Source: an uncultured Actinomycetes bacterium
GTDB lineage: Bacteria; Actinomycetota; Actinomycetes; Nanopelagicales; Nanopelagicaceae
Direction: 5' to 3'
Length of the DNA: 18,742 bases
NCBI GenBank assembly: GCA_903839355.1
Contig: CAIMBV010000260.1
Location: 1 to 18,742, forward strand
Part shown: positions 1 through 8,256 of the stretch, one piece after another
Layout of the letters: every line of letters starts with the position of its first letter
Position numbering within the stretch: the stretch's first letter is position 1
Notes under the pieces: generated by a model
Database searches by the model: none
The model's input: the letters and a program-made list of their open reading frames with translations, nothing else
Told to the model about the DNA's origin: nothing
Made by a program: the position numbers and the translations under genes

Positions 1-1833
1 ACTTTCAAGCCTTCCGAGACCGATCTCGGCTGGGAGATCCAAGATAAAGGTCAGGTCGGGCGTTAGTGATTCGGTTGCCCAACGCGAAATGCGTGCCACT
101 TCGTTTGGTTGAAGTACGCGTCCTGCGCCCTGATATGCGATAGATGAATCTAAATAGCGATCCGTTATTACGACATCGCCGTTCAGGAGTGCGGGTTGAA
201 TAACTGAATACACATGGTTAGCGCGGTCTGCCGCATAAAGCAGCGCTTCGGAACGAGGAGAGATATCGCCAGTCTTGGGATCAAGCAAAATTTTGCGTAA
301 TTGCTTTCCTAAAACCGTTCCACCCGGTTCACGGGTAATGACAACCGACTCCCCAATGCTCACCAAGTATTTCTTAAGGGAATCTGCCTGTGTTGATTTT
401 CCGGATCCCTCGCCACCTTCAAAGGCTATAAATAGGCCTTTATGGTTCTGTCCCGTAATTCCTCCGAGTTCACCTCTGAATGCCGCCACAATATCCGAGA
501 AGAAAGAGACATTAGGTCGATCCTTCATTCTCTTGTAGGAGAAGATTCCTACAACAAGACCAATAACACCCGCACCAAAGAGGGTAAATGCCGCGCCACT
601 GTAATGTAGATGAACATTATCAATCGTAAATTCATGTCGGCCAATAACAGCAGCCAAAACTGGACCCACGGCGAGAACGATAAGTAGTGAGATTCGTGTG
701 AGTGATTGCACGAAGGCGTTTACTCGACCACGAACCTCATCTTCAACTTCCATTCCGAGCAGCGTCATGCCGGTCACAAAAGAGAGACCAGCAAACGCTC
801 CCAATGAGATCGTCATCAAAATAGCAAGCACGATATTTGAGACAAGAGAGAAGATAACTAGGAAGGCAGAGGAGATGGTTAATGAAATTCCAAAGATTCG
901 GCGTCTAGAAAATTGCCCGAAGATCTTAGGTCCGAGCCAGATACCAAGAGCAAGTCCTGTGAAAACTGCAACAAAGAGGATTCCATAGGCAGCATCACCT
1001 GCGTTGAGATCGGTGACGAAGGTCTTGCCCAAACCAATTACGGCGCCAGCAGCAAAGAAGGCACCGAGCATTCCAATAATCAATCCGCTAATGACCTTGG
1101 AATGAGAGACAAATTTAAATCCGTCAACGAGAGATTTTCCAATGTTGTCATTGACAGCGCTCTTAGATGCTGCGCCTTTAGGAATGCTCTTGAGTCGGTA
1201 GACCACCCACGCGGTATACAAGAAGGTAACCGAATCTATGTATAAGGCTAGATCTGCGGTTGATGAGTAACGCGTATTAGTAAATGGGGCTATGACCGTG
1301 GCTACCCCTGCGAGAAGCGAGAACATAATTCCGCCGAAGGGAGCACTTCCGTAGCTCGCGATCAGAGTCATTTGGTTAGCAGATTCAAGTTTATCTTTTG
1401 GAACTAAATTTGGAACCGAAGCCTCTTTAGCTGGTGACCAGAAGAGAGTTACGGTCTCCACAATTGCCGTTGCGGTATACAACCAGATGTAGGTATGCAC
1501 GAGTGGAATAGAGAGATAGAAGCCAAAACGCAAAATGTCACAGACAATCATGAGTCTGCGACGATCAAACTTATCCGCGATTACTCCAGCGATTGGGCCG
1601 AGCAAGACCGCAGGAAGAAGTCGAACTATGAAAACACCGGCGATAGCGAAATTGGCCTTCTTGTAGTTACCGCCTAGATCTGAAGCTAGCGCGGTAGTCG
1701 CCAAAAGTCCTAGCCAATCTCCAAATGAGGAGAGAGCCATGCTGTTCCAAAGTTTGCGAAAGGCCGGAATTGCAAGGACGCTACGCGACTCCGATTGTGC
1801 GGGGGCGGATGGGTAAGGCAGCGCCTGAGACAT
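1..1833 (-). CDS. tmk: MFS-type membrane domain fused to dTMP kinase (C-terminus cut by window edge)
   Basis: This reading frame is open from an ATG at 1833 to base 1 (611 codons, no stop seen). Residues 1-435 are a multi-spanning MFS-like region, with the conserved loop after helix 2-3 (GVIADKFDRRRL, 83-94) and many hydrophobic segments. Residues 466-611 are a thymidylate kinase: P-loop GGEGSGKST (473-481), REPGGT (501-506), LLYAADRA (531-538) and DRY (558-560). The enzyme phosphorylates dTMP to dTDP; the role of the membrane half is unknown. About 50-60 kinase residues, including most of the lid-to-end region, should lie beyond the left edge. The start is 9 bases after the topA stop with only a weak ribosome site, so translational coupling is likely. 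A similar membrane-kinase fusion beside topA is known in Streptomyces, to my recollection. Kinase identity is certain; transport activity is not shown. Confidence 0.93.
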   Translation of the reverse strand, partial: MSQALPYPSAPAQSESRSVLAIPAFRKLWNSMALSSFGDWLGLLATTALASDLGGNYKKANFAIAGVFIVRLLPAVLLGPIAGVIADKFDRRRLMIVCDILRFGFYLSIPLVHTYIWLYTATAIVETVTLFWSPAKEASVPNLVPKDKLESANQMTLIASYGSAPFGGIMFSLLAGVATVIAPFTNTRYSSTADLALYIDSVTFLYTAWVVYRLKSIPKGAASKSAVNDNIGKSLVDGFKFVSHSKVISGLIIGMLGAFFAAGAVIGLGKTFVTDLNAGDAAYGILFVAVFTGLALGIWLGPKIFGQFSRRRIFGISLTISSAFLVIFSLVSNIVLAILMTISLGAFAGLSFVTGMTLLGMEVEDEVRGRVNAFVQSLTRISLLIVLAVGPVLAAVIGRHEFTIDNVHLHYSGAAFTLFGAGVIGLVVGIFSYKRMKDRPNVSFFSDIVAAFRGELGGITGQNHKGLFIAFEGGEGSGKSTQADSLKKYLVSIGESVVITREPGGTVLGKQLRKILLDPKTGDISPRSEALLYAADRANHVYSVIQPALLNGDVVITDRYLDSSIAYQGAGRVLQPNEVARISRWATESLTPDLTFILDLPAEIGLGRLES

Positions 1834-1842
1834 GGGTTAAGC

Positions 1843-4599
1843 CTAGAGGGTGGCGCTAGAAGTGGCTTTTCCTCTTCCAGAGGCCGCCTTCTTCTTTGCT
1901 TTAGGTGCACCCGTTGCTTTGACTACCTTTGCGGTAAGACTCGGGGCGCTCTTCTTTGAACGGGTCGCCTTCTTCTTGACTCGAGTAGCTCCACCGTTTT
2001 CGGCCTCCCATGCGCGCCGACCTGCCAACAACTCCATTCCGCGTTCTAGCGTGAGGAACTCGACGGTATCGCCGCGTCGTAGCGTGGCATTTGTTTCACC
2101 ATCTGTGACATACAAACCGAATCGACCATCCTTAACCAATACAGGTTTTTGTGAAGCAGGGTCTATACCTAAATCTTTTACAGGAGGTTTGGCGACACCC
2201 CGCCTGCGCACCTTCGGTTCCTTGTAGATCGCAATCGCTTCATCAAGGGTAATTGTGAATAACTGATCTTCTGAGGTGAGAGTTCGGGAATCGGCACCTT
2301 TCGTTAGGTATGGACCGTATCGTCCGTTCTGCACCGTGATTTTCTCGCCCTCATATTCACCCAAGGTGCGTGGCAATGACATCAATTTAAGAGCGTCATC
2401 TAGAGTGATTGTGTCCAGCGACATGGTTGATAACAGAGAGGCGGTCTTTGGCTTTAGATCATCCTTCTTCTTGCGCGGCTTCTTGAGTTCACCCGTCTTC
2501 TTATCAACTACTAGCTCGGGCTCCGGCAAAATTTGCGCAACATATGGGCCAAAGCGTCCCGATTTTGCTACGAGTGGGTATCCGGTCTCCGGTTCGACTC
2601 CCAACTCACGCTCTCCAGATGGTCTGGCAAGGAGTTCAATGGCAACCGCTAAAGTCAATTCATCCGGCGCCATATTCTCTGGAATGTTGGCGAACTTTCT
2701 ATTATCGCCTTCGCCTTGCTGAATATATGCGCCAAATCGACCGACTCGAATTTCAATATCTTGGCCCATCTTCATCGTATTTATCTGTTGCGCATCGATC
2801 GCACCTAAATCCGATGCGAGTGCTTCAAGTCCGGGAATATCGTCGTGGCCATAGAAGAAGCGAGTTAACCACTCAACGCGATCTGCCTCACCGTTAGCTA
2901 TCTTGTCAAGGTCTTCTTCCATTGAAGCGGTAAATTCATAATCAACTAATTTAGAAAAATGTTGTTCGAGCAAACCAGTGACGCTAAATGCTAAGAAGGT
3001 GGGAACTAGTGCGCGTCCACGTTTTGCAACGTAACCACGATCTTGGATGGTGGAGATGATCGAAGCGAATGTTGATGGTCGACCGATTCCAAGCTCTTCA
3101 AGCTTCTTTACCAAAGTTGGTTCGGTATAGCGTGCAGGAGGTTTGGTCTCATGACCCTCGCAGGTATATTGGTTTACACCAATGACGTCTCCAACAGACA
3201 TTGGTGGAAGGCGCTTTGCCTCGTCATCAATGTCGGCAGCACCTTCTTCCTGAACATCTTCGTATGCCGCTAAGAATCCTGGGAAGGTAATAACCGATCC
3301 ATTTGCGCGAAAGGTTGCAGACTCTTTATTTCGTGTTATCGCTTCAAAGTCGACGCGCATCTGCATCTTCTTGGCATCGGCCATTTGGGATGCGATGGTT
3401 CGCTTCCAAATCAAGTCATAGAGCGCGAATTCGTCGCGGCTTAGCTCTGGGGCGAGCTCGCCAGGAGTCTTAAATACATCTCCGGCAGGACGAATCGCCT
3501 CGTGCGCCTCTTGGGCGTTCTTGGTCTTGCCCTCATATAGTCGCGGACTGCTTGGGATGTACTCCTTGCCATAAAGCGAAGCAGCCTGAGCCCTAGCAGA
3601 TGAAATGGCAGTCTGCGAAAGGGTTACAGAATCGGTACGCATATAGGTGATGTAGCCGTTTTCATAGAGACGTTGAGCAACGCGCATGGTCAATTGCGCA
3701 CCCCAACCAAGTCGCGAACCAGCATCCTGTTGCATCGTCGATGTTGTAAATGGTGCCTTAGGGCGCTCGGTGCGAGGTGATTCGTCTGTGCTCAAGACTG
3801 TGAGCTTTTGACCGCTAAGGCTCTGTGTTAACTCATTCGCAGATGCCTCATCAAGCAAGAGGATATTGCTAGCGGATTTCTCTTTGAGTCCGCCGTTCTC
3901 ATCGAAATCATTTGTAGTGGCAACGCGTTTACCACCTAAAGAGATTAAACGTGCTGTGAAGTTCTTCTCGGTCTGCGCCTTGAGATCCCACCACGCTGAA
4001 GAGATAAAGGCCATACGTTCGCGTTCGCGTTCAACAATTAACCTGGTTGCAACAGATTGCACGCGACCGGCGCTAATTCGAGGCATCACCTTTTTCCAGA
4101 GAACTGGAGAGAGTCGATATCCATAAAGTCGATCAAGTACTCGGCGCGTCTCCTGCGCATCTACTAATCGATAATCAAGATCGCGAGTGTTATGTGCTGC
4201 CTCTTGGATCGCTTCCTTTGTAATTTCATGGAAGACCATTCGACTAATCGGAATCTTGGGACGTAAGACTTCTATAAGGTGCCAAGCGATCGCTTCACCC
4301 TCGCGGTCCTCATCGGTGGCGAGAATGAGTTCATCGGCGTTTTTCATGAGAGCTTTTAACTCGTTAACCTTCGCTCGCTTATCTGGGTTAATGACATAAA
4401 GAGGTGCGAAATCTTCTTCGATATTTACACCCTCTTTGGCCCAAGCAACTTTCTTGTACTCGGCAGGGATATCAGCGGCGCGCTGCGGCAGATCACGAAT
4501 GTGGCCTACCGAAGCTTCCACCACGTATTCGTCTCCTAGAAAGGCGCCGATCTTGCGCGCCTTTGCAGGGGACTCCACGATAACAAGCTTGATACCCAA
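1843..4599 (-). CDS. topA: DNA topoisomerase I (type IA)
   Basis: This enzyme relaxes negatively supercoiled DNA through a transient 5'-phosphotyrosine link. The protein has 918 residues. The N-terminal Toprim domain begins at LVIVESPAKA (5-14) and carries the metal-binding TDEDREGE (95-102). The catalytic tyrosine is Tyr319 in YITYMRTDS. No C4 zinc fingers are present (a single cysteine, Cys480). Instead there are four C-terminal repeats of the type GRFGxY (about 619, 680, 758 and 824) and then a lysine/alanine-rich tail (871-918), as in mycobacterial TopA. The start is a TTG at 4599, supported by AGGAGT at 4608-4613 and by the correct N-terminus of the family. It lies 69 bases after hppA and 9 bases before the tmk fusion, so the three may be co-transcribed. 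Confidence 0.98.
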   Translation of the reverse strand: MGIKLVIVESPAKARKIGAFLGDEYVVEASVGHIRDLPQRAADIPAEYKKVAWAKEGVNIEEDFAPLYVINPDKRAKVNELKALMKNADELILATDEDREGEAIAWHLIEVLRPKIPISRMVFHEITKEAIQEAAHNTRDLDYRLVDAQETRRVLDRLYGYRLSPVLWKKVMPRISAGRVQSVATRLIVERERERMAFISSAWWDLKAQTEKNFTARLISLGGKRVATTNDFDENGGLKEKSASNILLLDEASANELTQSLSGQKLTVLSTDESPRTERPKAPFTTSTMQQDAGSRLGWGAQLTMRVAQRLYENGYITYMRTDSVTLSQTAISSARAQAASLYGKEYIPSSPRLYEGKTKNAQEAHEAIRPAGDVFKTPGELAPELSRDEFALYDLIWKRTIASQMADAKKMQMRVDFEAITRNKESATFRANGSVITFPGFLAAYEDVQEEGAADIDDEAKRLPPMSVGDVIGVNQYTCEGHETKPPARYTEPTLVKKLEELGIGRPSTFASIISTIQDRGYVAKRGRALVPTFLAFSVTGLLEQHFSKLVDYEFTASMEEDLDKIANGEADRVEWLTRFFYGHDDIPGLEALASDLGAIDAQQINTMKMGQDIEIRVGRFGAYIQQGEGDNRKFANIPENMAPDELTLAVAIELLARPSGERELGVEPETGYPLVAKSGRFGPYVAQILPEPELVVDKKTGELKKPRKKKDDLKPKTASLLSTMSLDTITLDDALKLMSLPRTLGEYEGEKITVQNGRYGPYLTKGADSRTLTSEDQLFTITLDEAIAIYKEPKVRRRGVAKPPVKDLGIDPASQKPVLVKDGRFGLYVTDGETNATLRRGDTVEFLTLERGMELLAGRRAWEAENGGATRVKKKATRSKKSAPSLTAKVVKATGAPKAKKKAASGRGKATSSATL

Positions 4600-4623
4600 A
4601 TTAATTAACTCCTAAAGGATCTT

Positions 4624-4644
4624 GAAGGCAAAGAGAGAGCCTTC
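4624..4644 (-). other. Inverted repeat in the hppA-topA gap
   Basis: GAAGGC (4624-4629) and GCCTTC (4639-4644) form a perfect 6-base inverted repeat with a 9-base loop, in the leader just before topA. On the minus strand no run of T follows, so it is not a standard terminator. It could be a leader structure or chance. Confidence 0.35.
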
Positions 4645-4663
4645 TGCCCTCACTCTAAACCGA

Positions 4664-4684
4664 GACAGTTATGCGATAACTGTC
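4664..4684 (-). terminator. Hairpin spanning the hppA stop codon, possible weak terminator or attenuator
   Basis: GACAGTTAT (4664-4672) and ATAACTGTC (4676-4684) are perfect 9-base arms with a 3-base loop. The hppA stop codon (4671-4669) lies inside the arm. On the minus strand the stem is followed by TCGGTTTAG, which is only a poor T-tract. A GU and a GC pair could lengthen the stem in RNA. It may reduce read-through from hppA into topA or protect the 3' end of the hppA message. Confidence 0.45.
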
Positions 4685-6927
4685 CCAGCTCTAGCGCTTC
4701 GAACTAAAGCGTAGACAATAACAATGACAGCGAAGAGTGCGATCAATCCACTTGCAACTGCATGACCCTTGAGTGAGAAGGAGACAATTGCAGGCGTAAT
4801 CAGGAGCGCTACCAAGTTCATAACTTTAAGCAGTGGATTGATAGCAGGACCGGCGGTGTCTTTGAATGGATCACCAACGGTATCTCCAACGATCGTCGCG
4901 ACATGGGCATCTGACCCCTTTCCGCCGTGATGACCATCTTCAACCATCTTCTTTGCGTTATCCCATGCTCCACCAGCGTTAGCAAGGAAGACCGCCATGA
5001 GTGTTCCAGTTCCGATGGCACCTGCGAGGTAAGCACCGAGTGCACCGACGCCGAGTCCAAAACCAACTGCAATAGGAGCCATAACAGCGAGCAATCCAGG
5101 AGCGACAAGCTCACGCAATGAATCGCGAGTACAGATATCAACTACGCGACCGTACTCAGGCTTCTCGGTCCCATCCATGATTCCTGGGTGTAGGCGGAAC
5201 TGCTCACGGACTTCAACGACAACTGCACCTGCAGCGCGTGAAACCGCGTTGATAGCGAGTCCTGAAAAAAGGAATACAACAGATGCTCCAATGATTAAGC
5301 CCACCAGATTACGTGGGTTGGCAATATCTAGAACTCCTTGGAATTGCAGGTTGAGAGTGGATGCGGTCTTACCTGCATCACTCACCGCCTTCAAGATTGC
5401 ATTTGTAAATGCTCCGAAGAGCGCGGTAGCTGCAAGCACAGCGGTGGCAATCGCAATTCCTTTAGTAATCGCCTTGGTTGTATTACCTACAGCATCTAGT
5501 GATGTAAGGATTGCGGCGCCTTCACCGTGGACATCGCCAGACATTTCAGCAACACCTTGGGCGTTATCTGAAATGGGTCCGAAGGTATCCATTGCAACGA
5601 TAACTCCAACTGTTGTGAGAAGTCCGGTACCGGCGAGCGAGATAGCAAAGAGGCTAAGTACGATTGAGCCGTGCCCAAGTAGAAATGCACCAAATACAGC
5701 TGCAGCGATCAACAGTGCAGAGTAAACGGCTGATTCGAATCCAATCGCAATACCGGCCAAAATGACAGTTGCCGAGCCAGTGTTGGAGGATGCCGAGACA
5801 TCATTAACTGGGCGACGACCGATCTCAGTAAAGAATCCGGTCAAGACCTGAATTGCAGCAGCGAGAACAATTCCAATGAGAACAGCGCCGAATGTCAGCA
5901 GACGTGGATTTACATTGCTTGAAGTATGTGCTGGGTCTAACCCTGTTAACAACTTCATAGAACCAGGTAGATACGTAAAGGTTGCGAATCCAACCAAGAC
6001 TGCAGAAATAATTGCAGATAGGAAGAATGAACGATTGATTGCCTGCATTGCGGAGCGATCAGTGGAGCGAAGTCGGGTAATAAATACTCCGATAATCGCA
6101 GTCACAATTCCGATTGCAGGAACGATTAGTGGATAGATAAGACCAGCATCACCGAAGCCTGCCTTACCAAGGATCAAAGCTGCGACAAGTGTTACTGCAT
6201 ATGACTCGAAGAGGTCTGCTGCCATTCCAGCGCAGTCACCGACGTTATCGCCCACGTTATCTGCGATTGTTGCAGCGTTACGAGGGTCATCCTCGGGAAT
6301 ATTTTGTTCGACCTTACCCACCAGGTCGGCACCGACATCGGCAGCCTTGGTAAATATGCCGCCACCCACGCGCATAAACATCGCAAGCATTGCGGCGCCG
6401 AAACCAAAGCCTTCTAGAACCTCAGGAGCATTTGCGCGGTAGATGATTACAACCAGTGAAGCACCTAGAAGTCCAAGACCCACTGTGGTCATTCCCACGA
6501 CGCCACCGGTACGGAAGGCGATCTTGACCGCCTTCTCGGCAGACTTCTGGCGAGCTGCCTCAGCAACGCGGACATTTGCGCGAACCGCCAACCACATTCC
6601 GTTGTATCCGACGGCGGCGCTAAAGAGAGCTCCGAGCAAGAAGAATATGGAACGGCCGATCCGAATATCGGCGTGGCCAGGAAGTGCAAAGAGCAATACG
6701 AAGACGATCGCCACGAAGACTGAGAGTGTCCTGAACTGGCGATTGAGATATGCCGCTGCGCCCTCTTGAACTGCAGCTGCTATCTCCTTCATCTTCTCTG
6801 TTCCATCGGATTGAGCCAACACCTGCGCGCGAAGACCATATGCGATGGCTAGCGCGAGCAGAGATACTCCAAGAACGATAAAGACGTAAATTAGATTAGT
6901 TCCGGTGACTTGCACGGATGTCGTCAC
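4669..6927 (-). CDS. hppA: Membrane-bound proton-pumping inorganic pyrophosphatase, K+-independent type
   Basis: This integral membrane enzyme hydrolyses pyrophosphate and uses the energy to pump protons. It has 752 residues, a normal length for the family, with about 16 membrane spans expected. The pyrophosphate site is seen as DVGADLVGKVE (197-207), followed by the conserved acidic stretch DDPRNAATIADNVGDNVGDC (213-232). The motif GNTTKA (481-486) has lysine at 485. In this family lysine here marks the K+-independent subclass, while alanine marks the K+-dependent one, so an H+ pump is expected. The start is a GTG at 6927 with GAGGAGT at 6935-6941. The gene lies upstream of topA in the same direction. 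A candidate promoter lies at 7006-7034. It fits a cell that saves energy by recovering biosynthetic pyrophosphate. Confidence 0.97.
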   Translation of the reverse strand: MTTSVQVTGTNLIYVFIVLGVSLLALAIAYGLRAQVLAQSDGTEKMKEIAAAVQEGAAAYLNRQFRTLSVFVAIVFVLLFALPGHADIRIGRSIFFLLGALFSAAVGYNGMWLAVRANVRVAEAARQKSAEKAVKIAFRTGGVVGMTTVGLGLLGASLVVIIYRANAPEVLEGFGFGAAMLAMFMRVGGGIFTKAADVGADLVGKVEQNIPEDDPRNAATIADNVGDNVGDCAGMAADLFESYAVTLVAALILGKAGFGDAGLIYPLIVPAIGIVTAIIGVFITRLRSTDRSAMQAINRSFFLSAIISAVLVGFATFTYLPGSMKLLTGLDPAHTSSNVNPRLLTFGAVLIGIVLAAAIQVLTGFFTEIGRRPVNDVSASSNTGSATVILAGIAIGFESAVYSALLIAAAVFGAFLLGHGSIVLSLFAISLAGTGLLTTVGVIVAMDTFGPISDNAQGVAEMSGDVHGEGAAILTSLDAVGNTTKAITKGIAIATAVLAATALFGAFTNAILKAVSDAGKTASTLNLQFQGVLDIANPRNLVGLIIGASVVFLFSGLAINAVSRAAGAVVVEVREQFRLHPGIMDGTEKPEYGRVVDICTRDSLRELVAPGLLAVMAPIAVGFGLGVGALGAYLAGAIGTGTLMAVFLANAGGAWDNAKKMVEDGHHGGKGSDAHVATIVGDTVGDPFKDTAGPAINPLLKVMNLVALLITPAIVSFSLKGHAVASGLIALFAVIVIVYALVRSARAGTVIA

Positions 6928-7005
6928 TATTTTGACTCCTCATTGAGTGGATAGGGGCGGTTGGGGGATCTAGTTTCTTTTAAGGGTCTTCCTAAGGGTT
7001 GAAAG

Positions 7006-7034
7006 GTTACACATATATATAAGGTGTATGACAA
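7006..7034 (-). promoter_or_regulatory. Candidate sigma-A-type promoter of hppA
   Basis: On the minus strand TTGTCA (7034-7029) is followed after 17 bases by TGTAAC (7011-7006). These match TTGACA and TATAAT at 5 of 6 and 4 of 6 positions. Transcription would start near 6999 and give a leader of about 70 bases. The spacer contains an AT-rich TATATATA stretch. Confidence 0.45.
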
Positions 7035-7053
7035 ATTTCCAGCCACCAATCAG

Positions 7054-7059
7054 TATCCT
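7054..7059 (+). promoter_or_regulatory. Possible -10 element for near-leaderless expression of the DedA gene
   Basis: TATCCT fits the actinobacterial TANNNT pattern. It ends nine bases before the ATG at 7069, and no ribosome binding site precedes that ATG. A leaderless or nearly leaderless message would explain both. No good -35 element is visible, so this is a weak call. Confidence 0.3.
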
Positions 7060-7068
7060 TTAGCCCCT

Positions 7069-7704
7069 ATGAGCTTCATAAGCGTCACCTCAGCCCTCAA
7101 TTCGAACTACTCCTTGGTCATCATCTTCGCAATTTTGGCTCTGGAGACTGGACTGCCTCTGATCATCGGTCTCCCTGGTGACACCCTGCTCATCACCGCC
7201 GGACTCTTCGCCGCTGGCATCGGCTCGACCCACGGCCATCACCTCAATATTGGACTCGTAGCCGTTGGAGCTCCTCTAGCCGCCATCATCGGTTCGCAAT
7301 TCGGCCACTGGCTGGGATGGCATTACGGCATCAAAATCTTCAGCAGGCCAAACTCTAAATTCTTCGACCCAGGCAAGATCAAGTCGGCCGAAAAGTACAT
7401 CACAAAATATGGTCGTGGTCGCGCGATCGTACTTGGTCGCTTCATTCCTGTCGTACGTGGCCTCATCAATCCACTCTCGGGAATTATTCGAGTACCTTTT
7501 AAAACCTTTACCTTTTGGAATATTTTCGGTGCAATCTTATGGACTCAGATCTTGATTTGGGGCTCTTATGCAGCCGGAAATACCTTTGCGCATACCATCT
7601 CAAAATATCTCACTGATATTGTGTTGGCTATCGCCGTGATCACAGTAGTGCCATTGGGTTGGGAGATATTCAAAGAGTGGCGCAGTCGTAAGCACCTCTC
7701 TTAA
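7069..7704 (+). CDS. DedA/SNARE-associated family membrane protein
   Basis: From the ATG at 7069 the protein has 211 residues and several hydrophobic segments. It shows DedA family marks: LETGLPLIIGLPGDTLL (about 25-41) and the basic, glycine-rich GRFIPVVRG (about 113-121), followed by the long amphipathic region to GAILWTQILIWG. Members of this family are inner membrane proteins, and some act in recycling undecaprenyl phosphate or moving phospholipids across the membrane. The substrate here cannot be told. The frame could open earlier at a GTG (7024), but neither start has a ribosome site; 7069 puts the start directly before the first predicted helix region and fits a leaderless message. It ends 5 bases from the convergent pyrE. 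Confidence 0.87.
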   Translation: MSFISVTSALNSNYSLVIIFAILALETGLPLIIGLPGDTLLITAGLFAAGIGSTHGHHLNIGLVAVGAPLAAIIGSQFGHWLGWHYGIKIFSRPNSKFFDPGKIKSAEKYITKYGRGRAIVLGRFIPVVRGLINPLSGIIRVPFKTFTFWNIFGAILWTQILIWGSYAAGNTFAHTISKYLTDIVLAIAVITVVPLGWEIFKEWRSRKHLS

Positions 7705-7709
7705 AAGTT

Positions 7710-8243
7710 TTATAAGCCTAGATCCGCCAACTGATAAGCGGCGCGGTATTCCAGCCCCGCATCACTCACGGTCTGTGCGGCGCCTCGCTCAACAATCACA
7801 GCTACTCCAACCACAATTGCGCCAGCCTCTTTAAGAGCTTCTACCGCAGTTAGAACTGAACTTCCCGTGGTTGAGGTGTCCTCCACGGCAAGAACTCGCT
7901 TACCAGCAACATCGGGACCTTCTATTCTTCTCTGTAGTCCATGAGCCTTCTCTGCCTTACGAACTACAAAAGAATCAAGTTTTCGTCCCTGACGGGCTGC
8001 TACATGCATCATTGCGGTAGCAACTGGATCGGCTCCCAGAGTTAAACCTCCGACAGCTTCGTAATCCCAGTCCTTGGTGAGTTCAAGCATTACCTCGCCG
8101 ACCAGTGGTGCAGCAGTTGAATCCAAAGTTATGCGACGTAGGTCGACGTAATAGTCAGCCTCCTTGCCAGAGGAGAGAATGACCTTTCCGTAAACAACTG
8201 CCTTGTTAAGAATTTCAGATTTAAGCTGCTCGCGTGAAGTCAT
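7710..8243 (-). CDS. pyrE: Orotate phosphoribosyltransferase
   Basis: This enzyme joins orotate to PRPP to make orotidine monophosphate in pyrimidine synthesis. It has 177 residues, the short actinobacterial form. The PRPP-binding site is VLAVEDTSTTGSS (117-129), and the mobile catalytic loop is RKAEKAHG (95-102). The start is an ATG at 8243 with AGGG about 7 bases upstream. It follows the hspR stop by 13 bases in the same direction, so it is probably the last gene of the chaperone operon. No promoter is apparent in the gap. Its stop faces the stop of the DedA gene 5 bases away, and no clear GC-rich terminator separates them. Confidence 0.96.
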   Translation of the reverse strand: MTSREQLKSEILNKAVVYGKVILSSGKEADYYVDLRRITLDSTAAPLVGEVMLELTKDWDYEAVGGLTLGADPVATAMMHVAARQGRKLDSFVVRKAEKAHGLQRRIEGPDVAGKRVLAVEDTSTTGSSVLTAVEALKEAGAIVVGVAVIVERGAAQTVSDAGLEYRAAYQLADLGL

Positions 8244-8256
8244 GGCGAAACCCTAT

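Noticed and set aside
275..1677. Several plus-strand open frames between 275 and 1677
   Set aside because: The minus strand here encodes a continuous membrane-kinase fusion with clear motifs, so these are shadows.
1850..2722. Two plus-strand open frames (125 and 148 codons) opposite topA
   Set aside because: They are antisense to the C-terminal TopA repeats and lysine-rich tail, with low-complexity translations and no ribosome sites.
5177..5725. Open frame of 182 codons on the plus strand opposite hppA
   Set aside because: It lies entirely inside a well-conserved gene on the other strand and its translation shows no family features; the mirrored codon bias of hppA explains it.
6999..7004. 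TTGAAA as a -35 element for the DedA gene
   Set aside because: No TANNNT-like -10 lies 16-19 bases downstream; the nearby TATATA is too close.
7024..7068. GTG at 7024 as the start of the DedA gene
   Set aside because: There is no ribosome site, the added residues are polar and not family-like, and the bases overlap the hppA promoter candidate.
7700..7716. CTTAAAAGTTTTATAAG between the DedA gene and pyrE as a bidirectional terminator
   Set aside because: The stem is short and made only of A-T pairs, so it is too weak to be called a terminator.
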